From CAYLLN01 sp033762315 (GTDB lineage Bacteria; Planctomycetota; Planctomycetia; Pirellulales; Pirellulaceae): 64,000 bases of DNA. Position numbers and translations under genes: made by a program. The notes beneath the pieces are model-generated. The model saw only the letters and a list, made by a program, of their open reading frames with translations, searched no databases and was not told where the DNA came from. Below are positions 31,640 through 41,182 of this stretch, piece by piece; position 1 is the first letter of the stretch; each line of letters begins with the position of its first letter. The DNA is taken from the NCBI GenBank assembly GCA_033762315.1, contig JANRLS010000226.1:21214-85213 (forward strand), in the 5' to 3' direction.

Positions 31640-33792
31640 AGGGGTCAGATCATCAAGCATCGGCGACGGCCCCGCTTCGCGCTGCCGCGAGGAAATCGAT
31701 CTCGATCTGGTGCGTGGCGGGTTTTCTCGTCGTCGTTGCGGGAATTGCCCTTGCCGAATGGTGGTGGCCCTACTTCTTCAGTCAGGACGATGTCCTAGTG
31801 GGCGAATTGCCCGCGATCCTGTGGCAGTGGCGGAATCTGTTGAAGGGGCTTTGGGTAACTTATAACCCCTACATCCTGCTTGGTGCGCCAGCGGGACACC
31901 TGGGGGGTGGCACGACCTATCCTCCGTCCTTCCTGGCTTACCTTTATGCCCGTTTCGTCCTCGGAAACGAGTTTGCCACGGCTGAAGTGCTGGCGGTTTT
32001 TCATTTGCTTGCCACGTATGGCGCGGTCTATCTGACCGTTCGCCGCCTGGATTGCGGCCCCATGCCGGCGGCCCTGGGGGGCGCGACCGTCGCGCTCGGC
32101 GGTCCCACGCTCATTCTCGGTCGATGTTGGCATTCGTTCCTGCCGATCGGGCTCTACATGACCTTGCTTGTTTACCTGGTCATCCGGTTGCGCGAAGGAC
32201 CAATCGGTTGGCGTTGGATGCTTGCCACGGGCTTGGTCGTGGGCCTGTTCTACCATGTCGGATTTCCGCAAACGTGGTTCTACGCGGTCGGATTCTTTTC
32301 CCTGGCGGTGGGTTGGTTAGCGCTGACCGGATCCGTGCCATTGGCCCGGGCCGCCGTGAGCTTGCCCGCGATCGGAATCGGGATTTCCCTCGCCTGGCCA
32401 GTTATCGCCATGCAAATGGCGGCAGCCAGAAACATGCAGCACATGGCCAGCTACGGAAACGGCGTGGGTTGGGATTTCGTGGGAATGTTGCTCCCGTTCC
32501 CCCTGTTTGGCGCGCCCAATCCGAACGGCTGGGGGAGCGTGTTTTGGGAGTATTCGGCGGAAATGTACTATTTCGGCACCGTCTTCGTGATTTTCTTCGC
32601 GGTGAGCTGCTGGCGAATGATGGCCACGGCGCTTCAGCGGCGACCGATCCCTGAATGGGGGGACAGTGTATGGACGATTGCGGCCCTGGTGGCGTTCTGG
32701 TTGGCACTAGGAACCGCGGGCGGCTTGTGGAATGTCGTCTCCAGCTTGCCGGTCGTGGGAGGCGTGAATAACCACCCCTTCCGATTGATCCCGTTCATCG
32801 TGGTCTTCGTGGTGCTCTCCGGCGGGATGTCGCTGGAACGCTGGTTAGAAAACCAGCCGCGGCGACGGACGATCGAAATTGTGCTGGGGAGCTGCGGATT
32901 CCTGCTACTGCTGTACCACGTCACTTGCTGCAAAGGGGCCTTCTTTACCTACTTGTTCGCCCCATATCCGACTTTGCCGCGCGAGCTTGTCCAGCGAATC
33001 GTGGAAAACGACGGTCAGCCCATCCAACGCGTCGCGTCCATATCGCCGTTTCGCTGCGTGTCGCCGACCTACGGTCTGGCGCTCCCCCACAATCTGCCGA
33101 CCATTTATGGCGTAGTTTCGACTCTCGGATACGATCCCGTCACGGAGCGCTCGCAAACTTGGCGAAACGCTCTGGAGGCCATGTCCGAGAATCCCGCGGA
33201 GGGGGCCCGAGCGTTCGGCATTCGCTGGTGCCTCATCCACCGCGCGTCGATCGAACCGCAGTTGTCTCCGAATCGAGTGGGACATAGCCTCGAGACCCTG
33301 ATCGAACTCGCAACGCTGGCGAAATTCGTCAAACTGGATACCGCGGTGGAATTGGCCGAAGCCCCGGACATTATCCTGGCGGAGCTTCCCGGCGCGGCCC
33401 CCCTGGCCTTCGCTTCCAATCGGCCAGACTCCGCTTTGCCCCTCGAGCTTCACTGCCATGGAATCGACGTGGACACATGCAGCGTCTCACAGGCCAGCGA
33501 GGTAACGGTCGGTTTCCTGTGGTATCCGCAAATGCGGGCCTATGCCGACGGTAAACCGGTCGCCTGCCAACACGACTCCTGGAATCGCCTGCTGGTGGCG
33601 ATTCCGGCCGGTTGCCGAAAATTGCAGTTGATTTGCGAGGTTCGGTGGTGGCCGCCCATCCTCCAGGCTGGCGCGATGTTGCTGGCGAGTCTGGGCGTTG
33701 CTTTCGCCATCTTGCGTTGGCAGCCGAGCGTGGACACGAATGCCAGCCAAGCTGGCCCGGCTAAAACTGGCCCGGCTTCGTCTGGCGTTTGA
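31636..33792 (+). CDS. Large polytopic membrane protein, YfhO/GT-C-like
   Basis: 718 residues, ATG at 31636. About a dozen hydrophobic segments span residues 25-430 (first IWCVAGFLVVVAGIALAEWWW). A SQDDVLVGELPAILW loop after TM1 carries the acidic pair placed as in GT-C enzymes; QTWFYAVGF and NNHPFRLIPF occur further on. The last 250 residues form a soluble beta-rich domain with VTVGFLWYPQMRAYADGKP, a pattern seen in YfhO-like membrane proteins that glycosylate lipoteichoic acid or envelope polymers. The extreme C-terminus (SQAGPAKTGPASSG) is repeat-derived. Its end overlaps the convergent SDR gene by 32 bp. Confidence 0.75.
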   Translation: MKGSDHQASATAPLRAAARKSISIWCVAGFLVVVAGIALAEWWWPYFFSQDDVLVGELPAILWQWRNLLKGLWVTYNPYILLGAPAGHLGGGTTYPPSFLAYLYARFVLGNEFATAEVLAVFHLLATYGAVYLTVRRLDCGPMPAALGGATVALGGPTLILGRCWHSFLPIGLYMTLLVYLVIRLREGPIGWRWMLATGLVVGLFYHVGFPQTWFYAVGFFSLAVGWLALTGSVPLARAAVSLPAIGIGISLAWPVIAMQMAAARNMQHMASYGNGVGWDFVGMLLPFPLFGAPNPNGWGSVFWEYSAEMYYFGTVFVIFFAVSCWRMMATALQRRPIPEWGDSVWTIAALVAFWLALGTAGGLWNVVSSLPVVGGVNNHPFRLIPFIVVFVVLSGGMSLERWLENQPRRRTIEIVLGSCGFLLLLYHVTCCKGAFFTYLFAPYPTLPRELVQRIVENDGQPIQRVASISPFRCVSPTYGLALPHNLPTIYGVVSTLGYDPVTERSQTWRNALEAMSENPAEGARAFGIRWCLIHRASIEPQLSPNRVGHSLETLIELATLAKFVKLDTAVELAEAPDIILAELPGAAPLAFASNRPDSALPLELHCHGIDVDTCSVSQASEVTVGFLWYPQMRAYADGKPVACQHDSWNRLLVAIPAGCRKLQLICEVRWWPPILQAGAMLLASLGVAFAILRWQPSVDTNASQAGPAKTGPASSGV

Positions 33793-34561
33793 CGCGCAGG
33801 CCGTAGGCGTTGTGCAAAAGCCCGCCATCGACGACGAGCGTGGTGCCGGTGACGAACGAGGCGTCGTCGCCGGCGAGCCAGGCGATCGCGCGGGCGATTT
33901 CTTCCGGCCGGCCAAAACGGCCAAGTGGAGTGTGGTCGAGGCAATCGGCGATCAGCTCGCGGAGCGCGTCGGGCGGCCCCAGATCGGCACTCAGCTGGGT
34001 ATCGATCGCCCCCGGCCGCACCGCCACGACCCGGATGCCGCGCGGTCCATAGAGGGCCGCCAGCTCGTAGGTCAAGGCGTCGAGCGCTCCCTTCACCGCC
34101 ACGTAGGCCGCCGCCTGGCCATCGCACTGCTCGCTGCGGATGCTGGAGATGTTGATGATGACGCCGCTCCCCTGCCGTTCCATTGCCTCGGCCGACCACT
34201 TGGCCAAAAAGGCCGGCGCGGTGAGCGAGATTCGCAGCGTCTTTTCCCAGGTTGCCAGGTCGGTCTCGCGCAGCGTTTGCACCTGGCGCCAAGCGGCATT
34301 GTTGACGAGCACGTCGAGCCGCCCAAACTGCCGCACCGTCCGTGAGATTGCCGCCTGGGCCGCGTCGAGATCAGCCAAATCGCACGGACAAATCAGAACT
34401 TCGACCCCGCGCCGGCGGCAATCGTCGGCCACATCGGCGAGCGATTCGGCCAGCAAATCGACGAGCGCCAGCCGATAGCCGCGATTCGCCAATTCGCGGG
34501 CGGTTGCCGCTCCAATGCCACGGGCCGCGCCGGTGATGAATGCGACGGGGGGATCGGCCAT
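33761..34561 (-). CDS. SDR family oxidoreductase
   Basis: 266 residues. Classical SDR: ITGAARGIGAATA, NNAAW, INISSIRSEQC, catalytic Tyr-Lys in AAAYVAVKGALDALT, and the C-terminal VVDGGLLHN. It is convergent with, and overlaps by 32 bp, the membrane protein gene. Substrate unknown, perhaps a sugar or polyol. Being on the other strand and separated from the cluster's transcription, it need not belong to the sugar pathway. Confidence 0.88.
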   Translation of the reverse strand: MADPPVAFITGAARGIGAATARELANRGYRLALVDLLAESLADVADDCRRRGVEVLICPCDLADLDAAQAAISRTVRQFGRLDVLVNNAAWRQVQTLRETDLATWEKTLRISLTAPAFLAKWSAEAMERQGSGVIINISSIRSEQCDGQAAAYVAVKGALDALTYELAALYGPRGIRVVAVRPGAIDTQLSADLGPPDALRELIADCLDHTPLGRFGRPEEIARAIAWLAGDDASFVTGTTLVVDGGLLHNAYGLRVKRQTKPGQF

Positions 34562-34680
34562 GTCGGCACCTGGTCAGGTTGCGGGCGGGAAGGTTCGGAG
34601 TACATTCACGCAGGCGGTAATCGCCGCTGGCACCCGAGGTGTCAGCCGATAGCCGGTAAACAATCTTCGGCGGGGCTTCC

Positions 34681-37014
34681 ATGATACCGCGTTCTTTCTG
34701 GTTGGGTTCATTGCTGCTTGCGGGTTCACTGACAGTTGCCGCCGAGCCAGGCAGCGAGCTCGATCTTGCCTTGGAGCCGCCGGAGATCAACACCGCGCCC
34801 GGCCCCGAGTATTCGGATTCGCAGCGCGACTATGCCATGACCATCGGCATCGAGCGGACGCCGCGCGGCCGTCTGTGGGCCGCCTGGGTCGCTGGCGGCG
34901 ATAGCGACAAGGGCTACTTCGTGGCCGCCATCAGCGACGACGACGGCCAAACCTGGAGCCCACCACGTCTAGTGATCGATCCTCCCGAAGCGCCGTCGGG
35001 CCTGCGCCGCCGCATCTTGGTCGGCAATTTGTGGACCGATCCGACTGGTCGGCTGTGGCTCTTTTTCGATCAGTCGCTGGGGTATTTCGACGGCCGAGCG
35101 GGCAACTGGGCGATTACCTGCGATAACCCCGATGCCGAGCGGCCCGCGTGGTCGGCCCCGCGGCGAATTGCCCACGGAGCGACCCTCAACAAGCCGACCG
35201 TGCTCACGGGCGGCGAGTGGCTGTTGCCCGTGTCGCTATGGCAGCGCGACCGCATTCGACCCGCCGAGCTGAAGGAATCCCACCACGATCTCGACGGGCT
35301 CCGGATGGCGAGCGTTTATATTTCCGCCGACAAGGGAGCCACCTGGACGCGCCGCGGAGGCGTGCGGTTTCCCCGGTTCGACTTTGACGAGCATAGCATC
35401 GTCGAGCTGGGCGACGGCCGGCTCTGGATGCTGGCCCGCACGCTCGATGGCATCGCCGAGAGTTTTTCCGGCGATCGCGGCCGAACCTGGAGCGAGCCGC
35501 GCATCGCCCTGCCGCACATTAATGCCCGCTTCTTTCTCCGCCGCCTCGCTTCGGGAAGAATCTTGCTGGTGAAGCATGGCGGGATCGACGAACGCACCAA
35601 AGGCCGGTCGCACCTCACCGCCTTCCTTTCGGTCGACGAAGGCACCGCGTGGCAAGGAGGCCTGGTGCTTGACGAGCGAACGGGCGTTTCCTACCCCGAT
35701 GGCTTGCAAGCACCGGACGGAAGGATTTTCGTGTCTTACGACCGAAACCGGGCTGCCGACCGCGAAATCCTGCTTGCTCAATTCACCGAGGACGACATCC
35801 TCGCCGGAAAAATCGTGACCGAAGGTTCGCGCCTGCAAAAGGTCATCAGCAAAGCAACGGGGCCGAAGATCGAGCCGAAAGCCGTTGCCAGTACGCCGGT
35901 TAATCCTTGGCTGCGGCAGGCGGAGCTCGACGCCCAGCACGACCGGACCTCGATTCCGTACGACGGCGTGTCGCCCAACAAGCTGGTTTGCGATACGACG
36001 CTCCGCGTCTTGCCTGATGGCTCGTGGGCACTTTTTCTGCTGGCGGGGGACGATTTCGAGCCCTCGCCGAAAAACTACATCGGCCTCACCCGTAGCCAGG
36101 ACGAAGGGCGGACCTGGTCGCCACTGATGCCGGTCGAAATCGGCATGCCGCGGGAAGGGAAAACCGCCGGCCAGGGCCCGACGGAACTGCTGGTGCGCGG
36201 CGAGCGTTGCACGCTCTTCTTCTCGACTCATTCGCAAACTTGGGGACGCGATTGGCAATCGTGGCTGATGCACAGCGACGACAATTGCCGCACCTGGACC
36301 AAAGCCGAGCCGGTGCCTGGCCGGCTGGCGAAGTTCACCTTTATCCGCAATCACATTGTCACCAAGGACGGCCGGATATTGCTTCCCTTCCAGCATTATC
36401 TGGGCCCTGGTCCCGAAGTGCCGCCGCCTCCCGCCGACGAGAAACCGTGGCACGTTTCGCTCCGCCACTATGTCAGCAATCCGCGAAATGGGGTGCTCAT
36501 CAGCCGCGACGGCGGCAAGTCGTGGAGCGAACATGGCGACATTCGCCTGACGAGCGACGACCGTTATCACGGCTGGGCCGAGAACAACCTGGCGGAACTG
36601 GCCGACGGGCGCATCGCGATGATCATTCGCGGCGACCGGCTGGGGGGCGTGCTCTACTATGCGGAATCGCGCGATGGGGGGCGAACCTGGCCTGCGTTTG
36701 CGACGAAGACCGACATTCCCAATCCCGGCTCGAAGGCGACGCTTTATCCGCTGGGGGGAGACGTGGTGGCGCTGCTTCATAATCCGAATCCCGCCCATCG
36801 CAGTCCCCTCGCCCTCTGGATCAGTTTTGATGGGCTGAAGACGTGGCCCTACCGCCGCGTCCTCGTCGCCCAATCGAGCGACGGTCCGAAGGGGAGGCTC
36901 AACTATCCCGATGGCTTTGTCAGCGCCGACAAGCAGTGGCTGCACTTCGCCTATGACGACAACCGCCACCGGGCCGGGCATTACAGCGCGAAGCTCCCGC
37001 CGCTGCCGAAATGA
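34681..37014 (+). CDS. Secreted tandem sialidase-like (BNR) protein
   Basis: 777 residues with a Sec signal (MIPRSFWLGSLLLAGSLTVAAEPG). Two six-bladed sialidase-type propellers in tandem are indicated by repeated Asp boxes (SxDxGxxW): SDDDGQTWS, SADKGATWT, SGDRGRTWS, SVDEGTAWQ, then SQDEGRTWS, SDDNCRTWT, SRDGGKSWS and SRDGGRTWP. The break lies near residue 400 (PKAVASTPVNPW). Relatives are annotated exo-alpha-sialidase. True sialidase activity also needs an Arg triad, which I could not confirm. The domain duplication is notable. It precedes a second glycan-active protein. Confidence 0.85.
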   Translation: MIPRSFWLGSLLLAGSLTVAAEPGSELDLALEPPEINTAPGPEYSDSQRDYAMTIGIERTPRGRLWAAWVAGGDSDKGYFVAAISDDDGQTWSPPRLVIDPPEAPSGLRRRILVGNLWTDPTGRLWLFFDQSLGYFDGRAGNWAITCDNPDAERPAWSAPRRIAHGATLNKPTVLTGGEWLLPVSLWQRDRIRPAELKESHHDLDGLRMASVYISADKGATWTRRGGVRFPRFDFDEHSIVELGDGRLWMLARTLDGIAESFSGDRGRTWSEPRIALPHINARFFLRRLASGRILLVKHGGIDERTKGRSHLTAFLSVDEGTAWQGGLVLDERTGVSYPDGLQAPDGRIFVSYDRNRAADREILLAQFTEDDILAGKIVTEGSRLQKVISKATGPKIEPKAVASTPVNPWLRQAELDAQHDRTSIPYDGVSPNKLVCDTTLRVLPDGSWALFLLAGDDFEPSPKNYIGLTRSQDEGRTWSPLMPVEIGMPREGKTAGQGPTELLVRGERCTLFFSTHSQTWGRDWQSWLMHSDDNCRTWTKAEPVPGRLAKFTFIRNHIVTKDGRILLPFQHYLGPGPEVPPPPADEKPWHVSLRHYVSNPRNGVLISRDGGKSWSEHGDIRLTSDDRYHGWAENNLAELADGRIAMIIRGDRLGGVLYYAESRDGGRTWPAFATKTDIPNPGSKATLYPLGGDVVALLHNPNPAHRSPLALWISFDGLKTWPYRRVLVAQSSDGPKGRLNYPDGFVSADKQWLHFAYDDNRHRAGHYSAKLPPLPK

Positions 37015-37118
37015 TCTGGCGGGCTGATCGCCCGTGGTTCTGATCGTTCGCGAACCGCCAATCGGACCGCTATAGTAAATGCCTTCCCGCCGCTGCCCCT
37101 CCACTCGCGAGTTTTGCC

Positions 37119-39464
37119 ATGCTTCGCCGGACACTCTGGCTTGCCTTTGCCGCGCTGCTTTCCGCTACCACGCTCGCGGCGACTCGCGCCGCCGAGCCGG
37201 ACCTGATCTCGGTCGTCAAAATTTGGGATGCGGGGCAGCATAACGCCTTCACCGACCTGATTCGCTGGCGCGATCATTGGTTCTGCACGTTTCGCGAAGC
37301 GGAGGGGCATGTGGGTGGCGATGGGCAGATTCGCGTGCTCGTTTCGAACGATGGGCAAAAATGGGAATCGGCCGCGCTGCTTGGCGAGCAGGGTATCGAC
37401 CTTCGCGATCCCAAGCTCTCGACCACTCCCGACGACCGCTTGATGATTGTCGCCGGCGGCTCGGTGTATGAAGGGAAAACGCTCAAGGGTCGCCAGCCGC
37501 GAGTGATCTTTTCGACCGACGGCCGCCAGTGGACCGCGCCGCAGCGAGTGCTGTCCGAGGGAGATTGGCTGTGGCGAGTCACCTGGCATGGCGGTACGGC
37601 TTGGGGTGTCGCTTACGACGCCTCGCAGCGCGGCACGGCAGCCGCTCAGGAGGCCGCCAAGACCGGGGTCGCCCCGCTTGGCCCCGCTGATTGGAAGCTC
37701 AAACTCGTCGCCAGCGGCGATGGGACCAAATTCGATGTGGTCCAGCATCTCGATGTTCCCGGTCATCCGAACGAAACGACCCTCCGCTTTCTTTCGGATG
37801 GCGAAATGGTTGCACTCGTTCGCCGCGAGGGAGGGAGCACCTTCGGCTGGATCGGCCGGAGCCAGCCCCCGTATGTCGCTTGGAAATGGACCGAAACCAA
37901 GCATCGTTTCGGCGGGCCGAATTTCATCCGCCTTCCCGATGGCTCGCTGTGGGCTGCCGGTCGCAGCTATCCGGGGGGGGCGAAAACTATTCTCGCCCGC
38001 ATGACCGCCGACGGAACCTACGAGCCGGCCCTCACCTTTCCTAGCGGCGGAGACACGAGCTATCCCGGCCTGGTGTGGCACGACGGTCGGTTGTGGATGA
38101 GCTACTACTCGTCGCACGAGGGGAAGACATCGATTTACCTTGCCACAATCAAAGTGCCACTGGTCGCCGAAGACATCGGCACGCGGCTGGAGCCGGTCGT
38201 CGATGGCCACTTGCTCGACCGGACGAGTGGCTCGACGAGGCTCGTTCCGCAAAAGCCGCAGCCGCGCGAGCTGGTGCTGACCGCCGATAAGCCGTGGGAA
38301 GGGAACACCAGCGCTTATTTCACGATCCTGCAAGATGGCGATAAGCTGCGCATGTACTATCGCGGCTCGCACTACGACGAAGAGACCAAGAAATCGGCCC
38401 ACCCCGAAGTCGCCTGCTATGCCGAAAGTACTGATGGCATTCACTGGACGAAGCCGGAACTGGGCCTCGTCGAATATGAGGGCTCGAAGCAAAACAACAT
38501 CGTCTGGAATGGCCCGGGCGCTCACAACTTCACGCCATTCCTTGATACCAACCCCCAGTGCTCGCCCGAATCGCGTTACAAGGCCTTGGCTAGCGCTAAG
38601 CCCGGCCTATTCGCCTTCCAATCGGCCGATGGGCTGCGCTGGCGATTGATGTCCGATAAGCCAGTGATTACCAAGGGAGCGTTTGACTCGCAAAATCTGG
38701 CTTTTTGGGATCCGCACCTGAGCAAGTATCGCGAATTCCACCGCACGTTCCGAAAAATTCGGGACATTCAAACCGGCATGTCGGACGACTTCCTAGCCTG
38801 GACCGAGCCGAAGTTCCTCGACTATCCCGGCGCGACACCCGAGCATCTCTATACCAACGCGATCCGCAACTATCCCGGCGCGCCGCACATTCTGATTGGC
38901 TTTCCGACCCGCTTTTCTCCCGCCGGGCAGCAGGTCGAGCCGATCTTCATGGCTAGCCGCGACGGGTCCACGTTCCGGCGCTACGGCGAGGCGATCATTC
39001 CGAAAGATGCTACCCCCGACCGGGCCGGCAATCGCAGCAACTACATGGCTTGGGGCCTCTTGACCGGCGAGCGAGAATGGTCGGTCTATGGCACCGAAGC
39101 CTATTACACCGGCCCCGCCAGCCGGTTGCGGCGGTTCACGTATCGCCCGCACGGCCTCGTCGCCCTGACGGCCAAGGGAGAGCCGGGCGAGGCGCTGACG
39201 CGACCTCTCACCTTCGCCGGACGCCGGCTGGTGCTGAACTATCGCACGGCAGAAAAGGGGTCGATTCGCGTCGAACTGCAAGACTCCGCCGGCCAGCCGC
39301 TCGCCGCATTTGCCGCCGAGAAGTGCCAGCCGCTGACAGGGGATGCACTCGCCGCGACGGTCGCATGGAACGGTGACGCGGACCTCGGCTCGCTGGCGGG
39401 CCAGCCGGTGCGGATTCGATTTGTGCTGCAGGACGCGGAGCTATTTTCGCTGCGGTTTGAATGA
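37119..39464 (+). CDS. Secreted two-domain glycan-active protein (sialidase-like plus GH32/GH43-like propeller)
   Basis: 781 residues, ATG at 37119, signal peptide MLRRTLWLAFAALLSATTLAATRAAE. Residues 25-350 form a BNR-like propeller with FREAEGHVGGDGQIRVLVS, RDPKLSTT and SYPGLVWHDGRLWMSYYSS. From about residue 370 a second propeller-like domain begins (DKPWEGNTSAYFTILQDGDKL) with YAESTDGIHWTKPELG, NLAFWDPHLSKYREFHRTF and a late beta-sandwich (AGRRLVLNYRTAEKGSIRVEL). The second domain recalls the glycosyl-hydrolase family 32/43 fold found as separate proteins in planctomycetes. The reaction is unknown. It probably acts on extracellular polysaccharide with its upstream neighbour. Confidence 0.78.
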   Translation: MLRRTLWLAFAALLSATTLAATRAAEPDLISVVKIWDAGQHNAFTDLIRWRDHWFCTFREAEGHVGGDGQIRVLVSNDGQKWESAALLGEQGIDLRDPKLSTTPDDRLMIVAGGSVYEGKTLKGRQPRVIFSTDGRQWTAPQRVLSEGDWLWRVTWHGGTAWGVAYDASQRGTAAAQEAAKTGVAPLGPADWKLKLVASGDGTKFDVVQHLDVPGHPNETTLRFLSDGEMVALVRREGGSTFGWIGRSQPPYVAWKWTETKHRFGGPNFIRLPDGSLWAAGRSYPGGAKTILARMTADGTYEPALTFPSGGDTSYPGLVWHDGRLWMSYYSSHEGKTSIYLATIKVPLVAEDIGTRLEPVVDGHLLDRTSGSTRLVPQKPQPRELVLTADKPWEGNTSAYFTILQDGDKLRMYYRGSHYDEETKKSAHPEVACYAESTDGIHWTKPELGLVEYEGSKQNNIVWNGPGAHNFTPFLDTNPQCSPESRYKALASAKPGLFAFQSADGLRWRLMSDKPVITKGAFDSQNLAFWDPHLSKYREFHRTFRKIRDIQTGMSDDFLAWTEPKFLDYPGATPEHLYTNAIRNYPGAPHILIGFPTRFSPAGQQVEPIFMASRDGSTFRRYGEAIIPKDATPDRAGNRSNYMAWGLLTGEREWSVYGTEAYYTGPASRLRRFTYRPHGLVALTAKGEPGEALTRPLTFAGRRLVLNYRTAEKGSIRVELQDSAGQPLAAFAAEKCQPLTGDALAATVAWNGDADLGSLAGQPVRIRFVLQDAELFSLRFE

Positions 39465-39485
39465 ACAGGGCTCGGCGGTGCTGCG

Positions 39486-40091
39486 ATGCTGCGAAACACA
39501 TGGGGCGGAGCGGCGATGTTGTTGCTGGTTCTGGCTGGCAGCCTGACGCGCGCGGCCGAATCGCGGCGCAAATACGAAGCAGGGCCCCTCCGCGCCGAGG
39601 ACTTCGCCGCCGAGCCACCCAAGTCCGCCGGCCGAGCGGCCAACACCGTCACCGAGCTGCGCTACGAGTATCGCTATCGCTACTCAACCGGCGAGAAATC
39701 GGTCCAAATTGCCCTCGAAAGCATCGAGATTCACGCCTACATTCGCCGCGATGCCTCGTGGAACCGGACCCCCGACGATCGCGCGCTGCTCGACCACGAG
39801 CAGGGTCATGCCGACATCGCGCAGATTCAATGCCTGCAAGCGCGGCGCGCCTTCGCGGAGAAAATCCGCCGTGGTTTTCAGGTCGAGGCGGCGACGCGGG
39901 CCGAGGGGATTCAGGCGCTCGAACGAGTCATCCAGCGTGAAATGAGTTCCTTCGAAGAGGCCGGCCGCGCCGCCGATGCCGAGTACGACCGCGCCACCGA
40001 GCACGGCCTTGGCGGCCAGCAGGCCGAATGGCGTCGCGTGCAGCGAGAAACGCTGCGCAATTTGCAGGAAGAGGGTGAGAAGCCGAAGTAA
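39486..40091 (+). CDS. Secreted DUF922-like putative Zn protease
   Basis: 201 residues with a signal peptide (GGAAMLLLVLAGSLTRAAE). A central strand-rich part (TELRYEYRYRYSTGEKSVQIALESIEIHAYIRRDASW) precedes LLDHEQGHADIAQ, an HExxH-type zinc site at residues 104-108 (H-E-Q-G-H), followed by long charged helices. This layout matches the predicted secreted Zn-dependent protease family DUF922. Length is typical. It starts 21 bp after the propeller gene and is probably cotranscribed. Confidence 0.75.
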   Translation: MLRNTWGGAAMLLLVLAGSLTRAAESRRKYEAGPLRAEDFAAEPPKSAGRAANTVTELRYEYRYRYSTGEKSVQIALESIEIHAYIRRDASWNRTPDDRALLDHEQGHADIAQIQCLQARRAFAEKIRRGFQVEAATRAEGIQALERVIQREMSSFEEAGRAADAEYDRATEHGLGGQQAEWRRVQRETLRNLQEEGEKPK

Positions 40092-40248
40092 ACTGAGTGC
40101 CGGTAGCTCCTCCCTTGGCGAGCCTCGCGCGCGAACAATACTCGTGGGAAGATCAAGAAATCGATCCGAACCGGCTCAATTTGTCGGTGTCCTATTCCTT
40201 CAGCAACGTACGGCATCCTGATCATTACTTTTCTGGAAGGACTTTTTC

Positions 40249-40986
40249 ATGCCCAAGCTCAATCAGATTATCGCCATTCAGAATGGCAAGAAGACTCAAG
40301 TCAAGGAATCGTTGACGCAAGCCTATCATCAGCTACAGAAGCCTGATTTGCTGGCCGGAATCTCGCGCACCTACAAACCCAAGGAGGAAGGGGGCGAAAC
40401 GCAGCCGCCGGAGAGCAAGCTCGTTCAGATCAAGGTCAAGGAGATTGTGGAGCGCGTGTCGCGAGATTTGACCGACTTGTTTGATGTCGTCGCGACTCAG
40501 GATTGGGCGAATTGCCAGGCCAAAGCAGACGTTCAAGTCGATGGCCGCACGATCGTGAGTGGCGTGCCGGTCACTTACTTGCTCTTCATCGAGAAACAAC
40601 TCGTCGATTTGCACACGTTCGTGGATAAACTGCCGGTGCTCGATCCAGGCGAGCAATGGTCATTTAACCAAGCGCAGGATTGCTTTGCTTCCGAGCCGTT
40701 TCAGACAAGCCGCACCAAGAAGGTTCCCAAAAGCCACGTCAAATACGAAGCGACGGAAGAGCACCCGGCGCAGGTCGAAATGTATTTCGAGGATGTCACT
40801 GTCGGCACTTGGACAACCGTGAAGTATAGCGGTGCGATCCCCGCCGCCGAGCGAAATCAGCTGCTGGAGCGCGTGCGCAAACTGGCGGATGCGGTCAAGG
40901 CGGCCCGCGAGGAGGCCAACTGCTGCGAAGTTGAGCGACGGAAAGTGGCGGAGTCGATACTCGGCTACATTTTCCGCGGATTGTGA
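40249..40986 (+). CDS. Orphan soluble protein upstream of the tRNA-like RNA
   Basis: 245 residues starting MPKLNQIIAIQNGKK, ATG at 40249 with GGAAGGA 8 bases upstream. No enzyme motif, signal or TM segment. It is mixed alpha/beta: helical at both ends (KEIVERVSRDLTDLFDVV; LLERVRKLADAVKAAREEANCCEV) with a central VPVTYLLFIEKQLVDLHTFV and a lysine-rich SRTKKVPKSHVKYEATEEH. From memory, similar proteins of equal length (MPKLN start, KKVPxxHVKxEAT, HPAQVExYxED) occur in actinobacteria and phages without known function. It is followed after 43-50 bp by two tRNA-like modules and a terminator, so gene and RNA probably form one unit. An RNA-binding role is inference. Confidence 0.7.
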   Translation: MPKLNQIIAIQNGKKTQVKESLTQAYHQLQKPDLLAGISRTYKPKEEGGETQPPESKLVQIKVKEIVERVSRDLTDLFDVVATQDWANCQAKADVQVDGRTIVSGVPVTYLLFIEKQLVDLHTFVDKLPVLDPGEQWSFNQAQDCFASEPFQTSRTKKVPKSHVKYEATEEHPAQVEMYFEDVTVGTWTTVKYSGAIPAAERNQLLERVRKLADAVKAAREEANCCEVERRKVAESILGYIFRGL

Positions 40987-41035
40987 ATTACGATGGAAGA
41001 GGAGTGCAGTCTGAGCATTAGCAGCAGATTGAATA

Positions 41036-41113
41036 GTCCGTCAGTGAAGGTGCAATTCCTTCTCCCGCCACTCCCCATCAATGGCGGGATAGCCCAATTA
41101 GCAGAGGCAGGAC
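41036..41113 (+). ncRNA. tRNA-like module A, circularly permuted (Y RNA/YrlA-like)
   Basis: Read 5' to 3': GTCC (41036-41039); T arm GAAGG-TGCAATT-CCTTC (41046-41062); acceptor 3' strand TCCCGCC (41063-41069); a 13-base loop; acceptor 5' strand GGCGGGA (41083-41089, 7 perfect pairs); then TA, a D-like arm GCC...GGC (41092-41108), A at the position-26 site, and GGAC (41110-41113) pairing with GTCC. A tRNA has these parts in the other order, so the module is circularly permuted with the acceptor stem closed by a loop. That is the known architecture of the YrlA class of bacterial Y RNAs. The D loop lacks GG and the T loop has G for the second T, so it is a degenerate tRNA mimic. Confidence 0.7.
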
Positions 41114-41182
41114 GTCAGCAGCAGGCTATTACTCCAGGCCAAGCATTCGTGCTGATCGCCGGATCGAGGTTCGAGTCCCACG

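Noticed and set aside
35236..37134. Minus-strand ORF of 632 codons
   Set aside because: Antisense to the sialidase-like gene, which has Asp boxes and a signal peptide. The composition is that of a GC-rich shadow frame.
41083..41182. Ordinary (linear) tRNA starting with GGCGGGA
   Set aside because: The T-arm-like GGTTCGAGTCC downstream is not followed by a strand that pairs with the acceptor over 7 bp, while the upstream TCCCGCC pairs perfectly; the permuted fold explains the sequence better.
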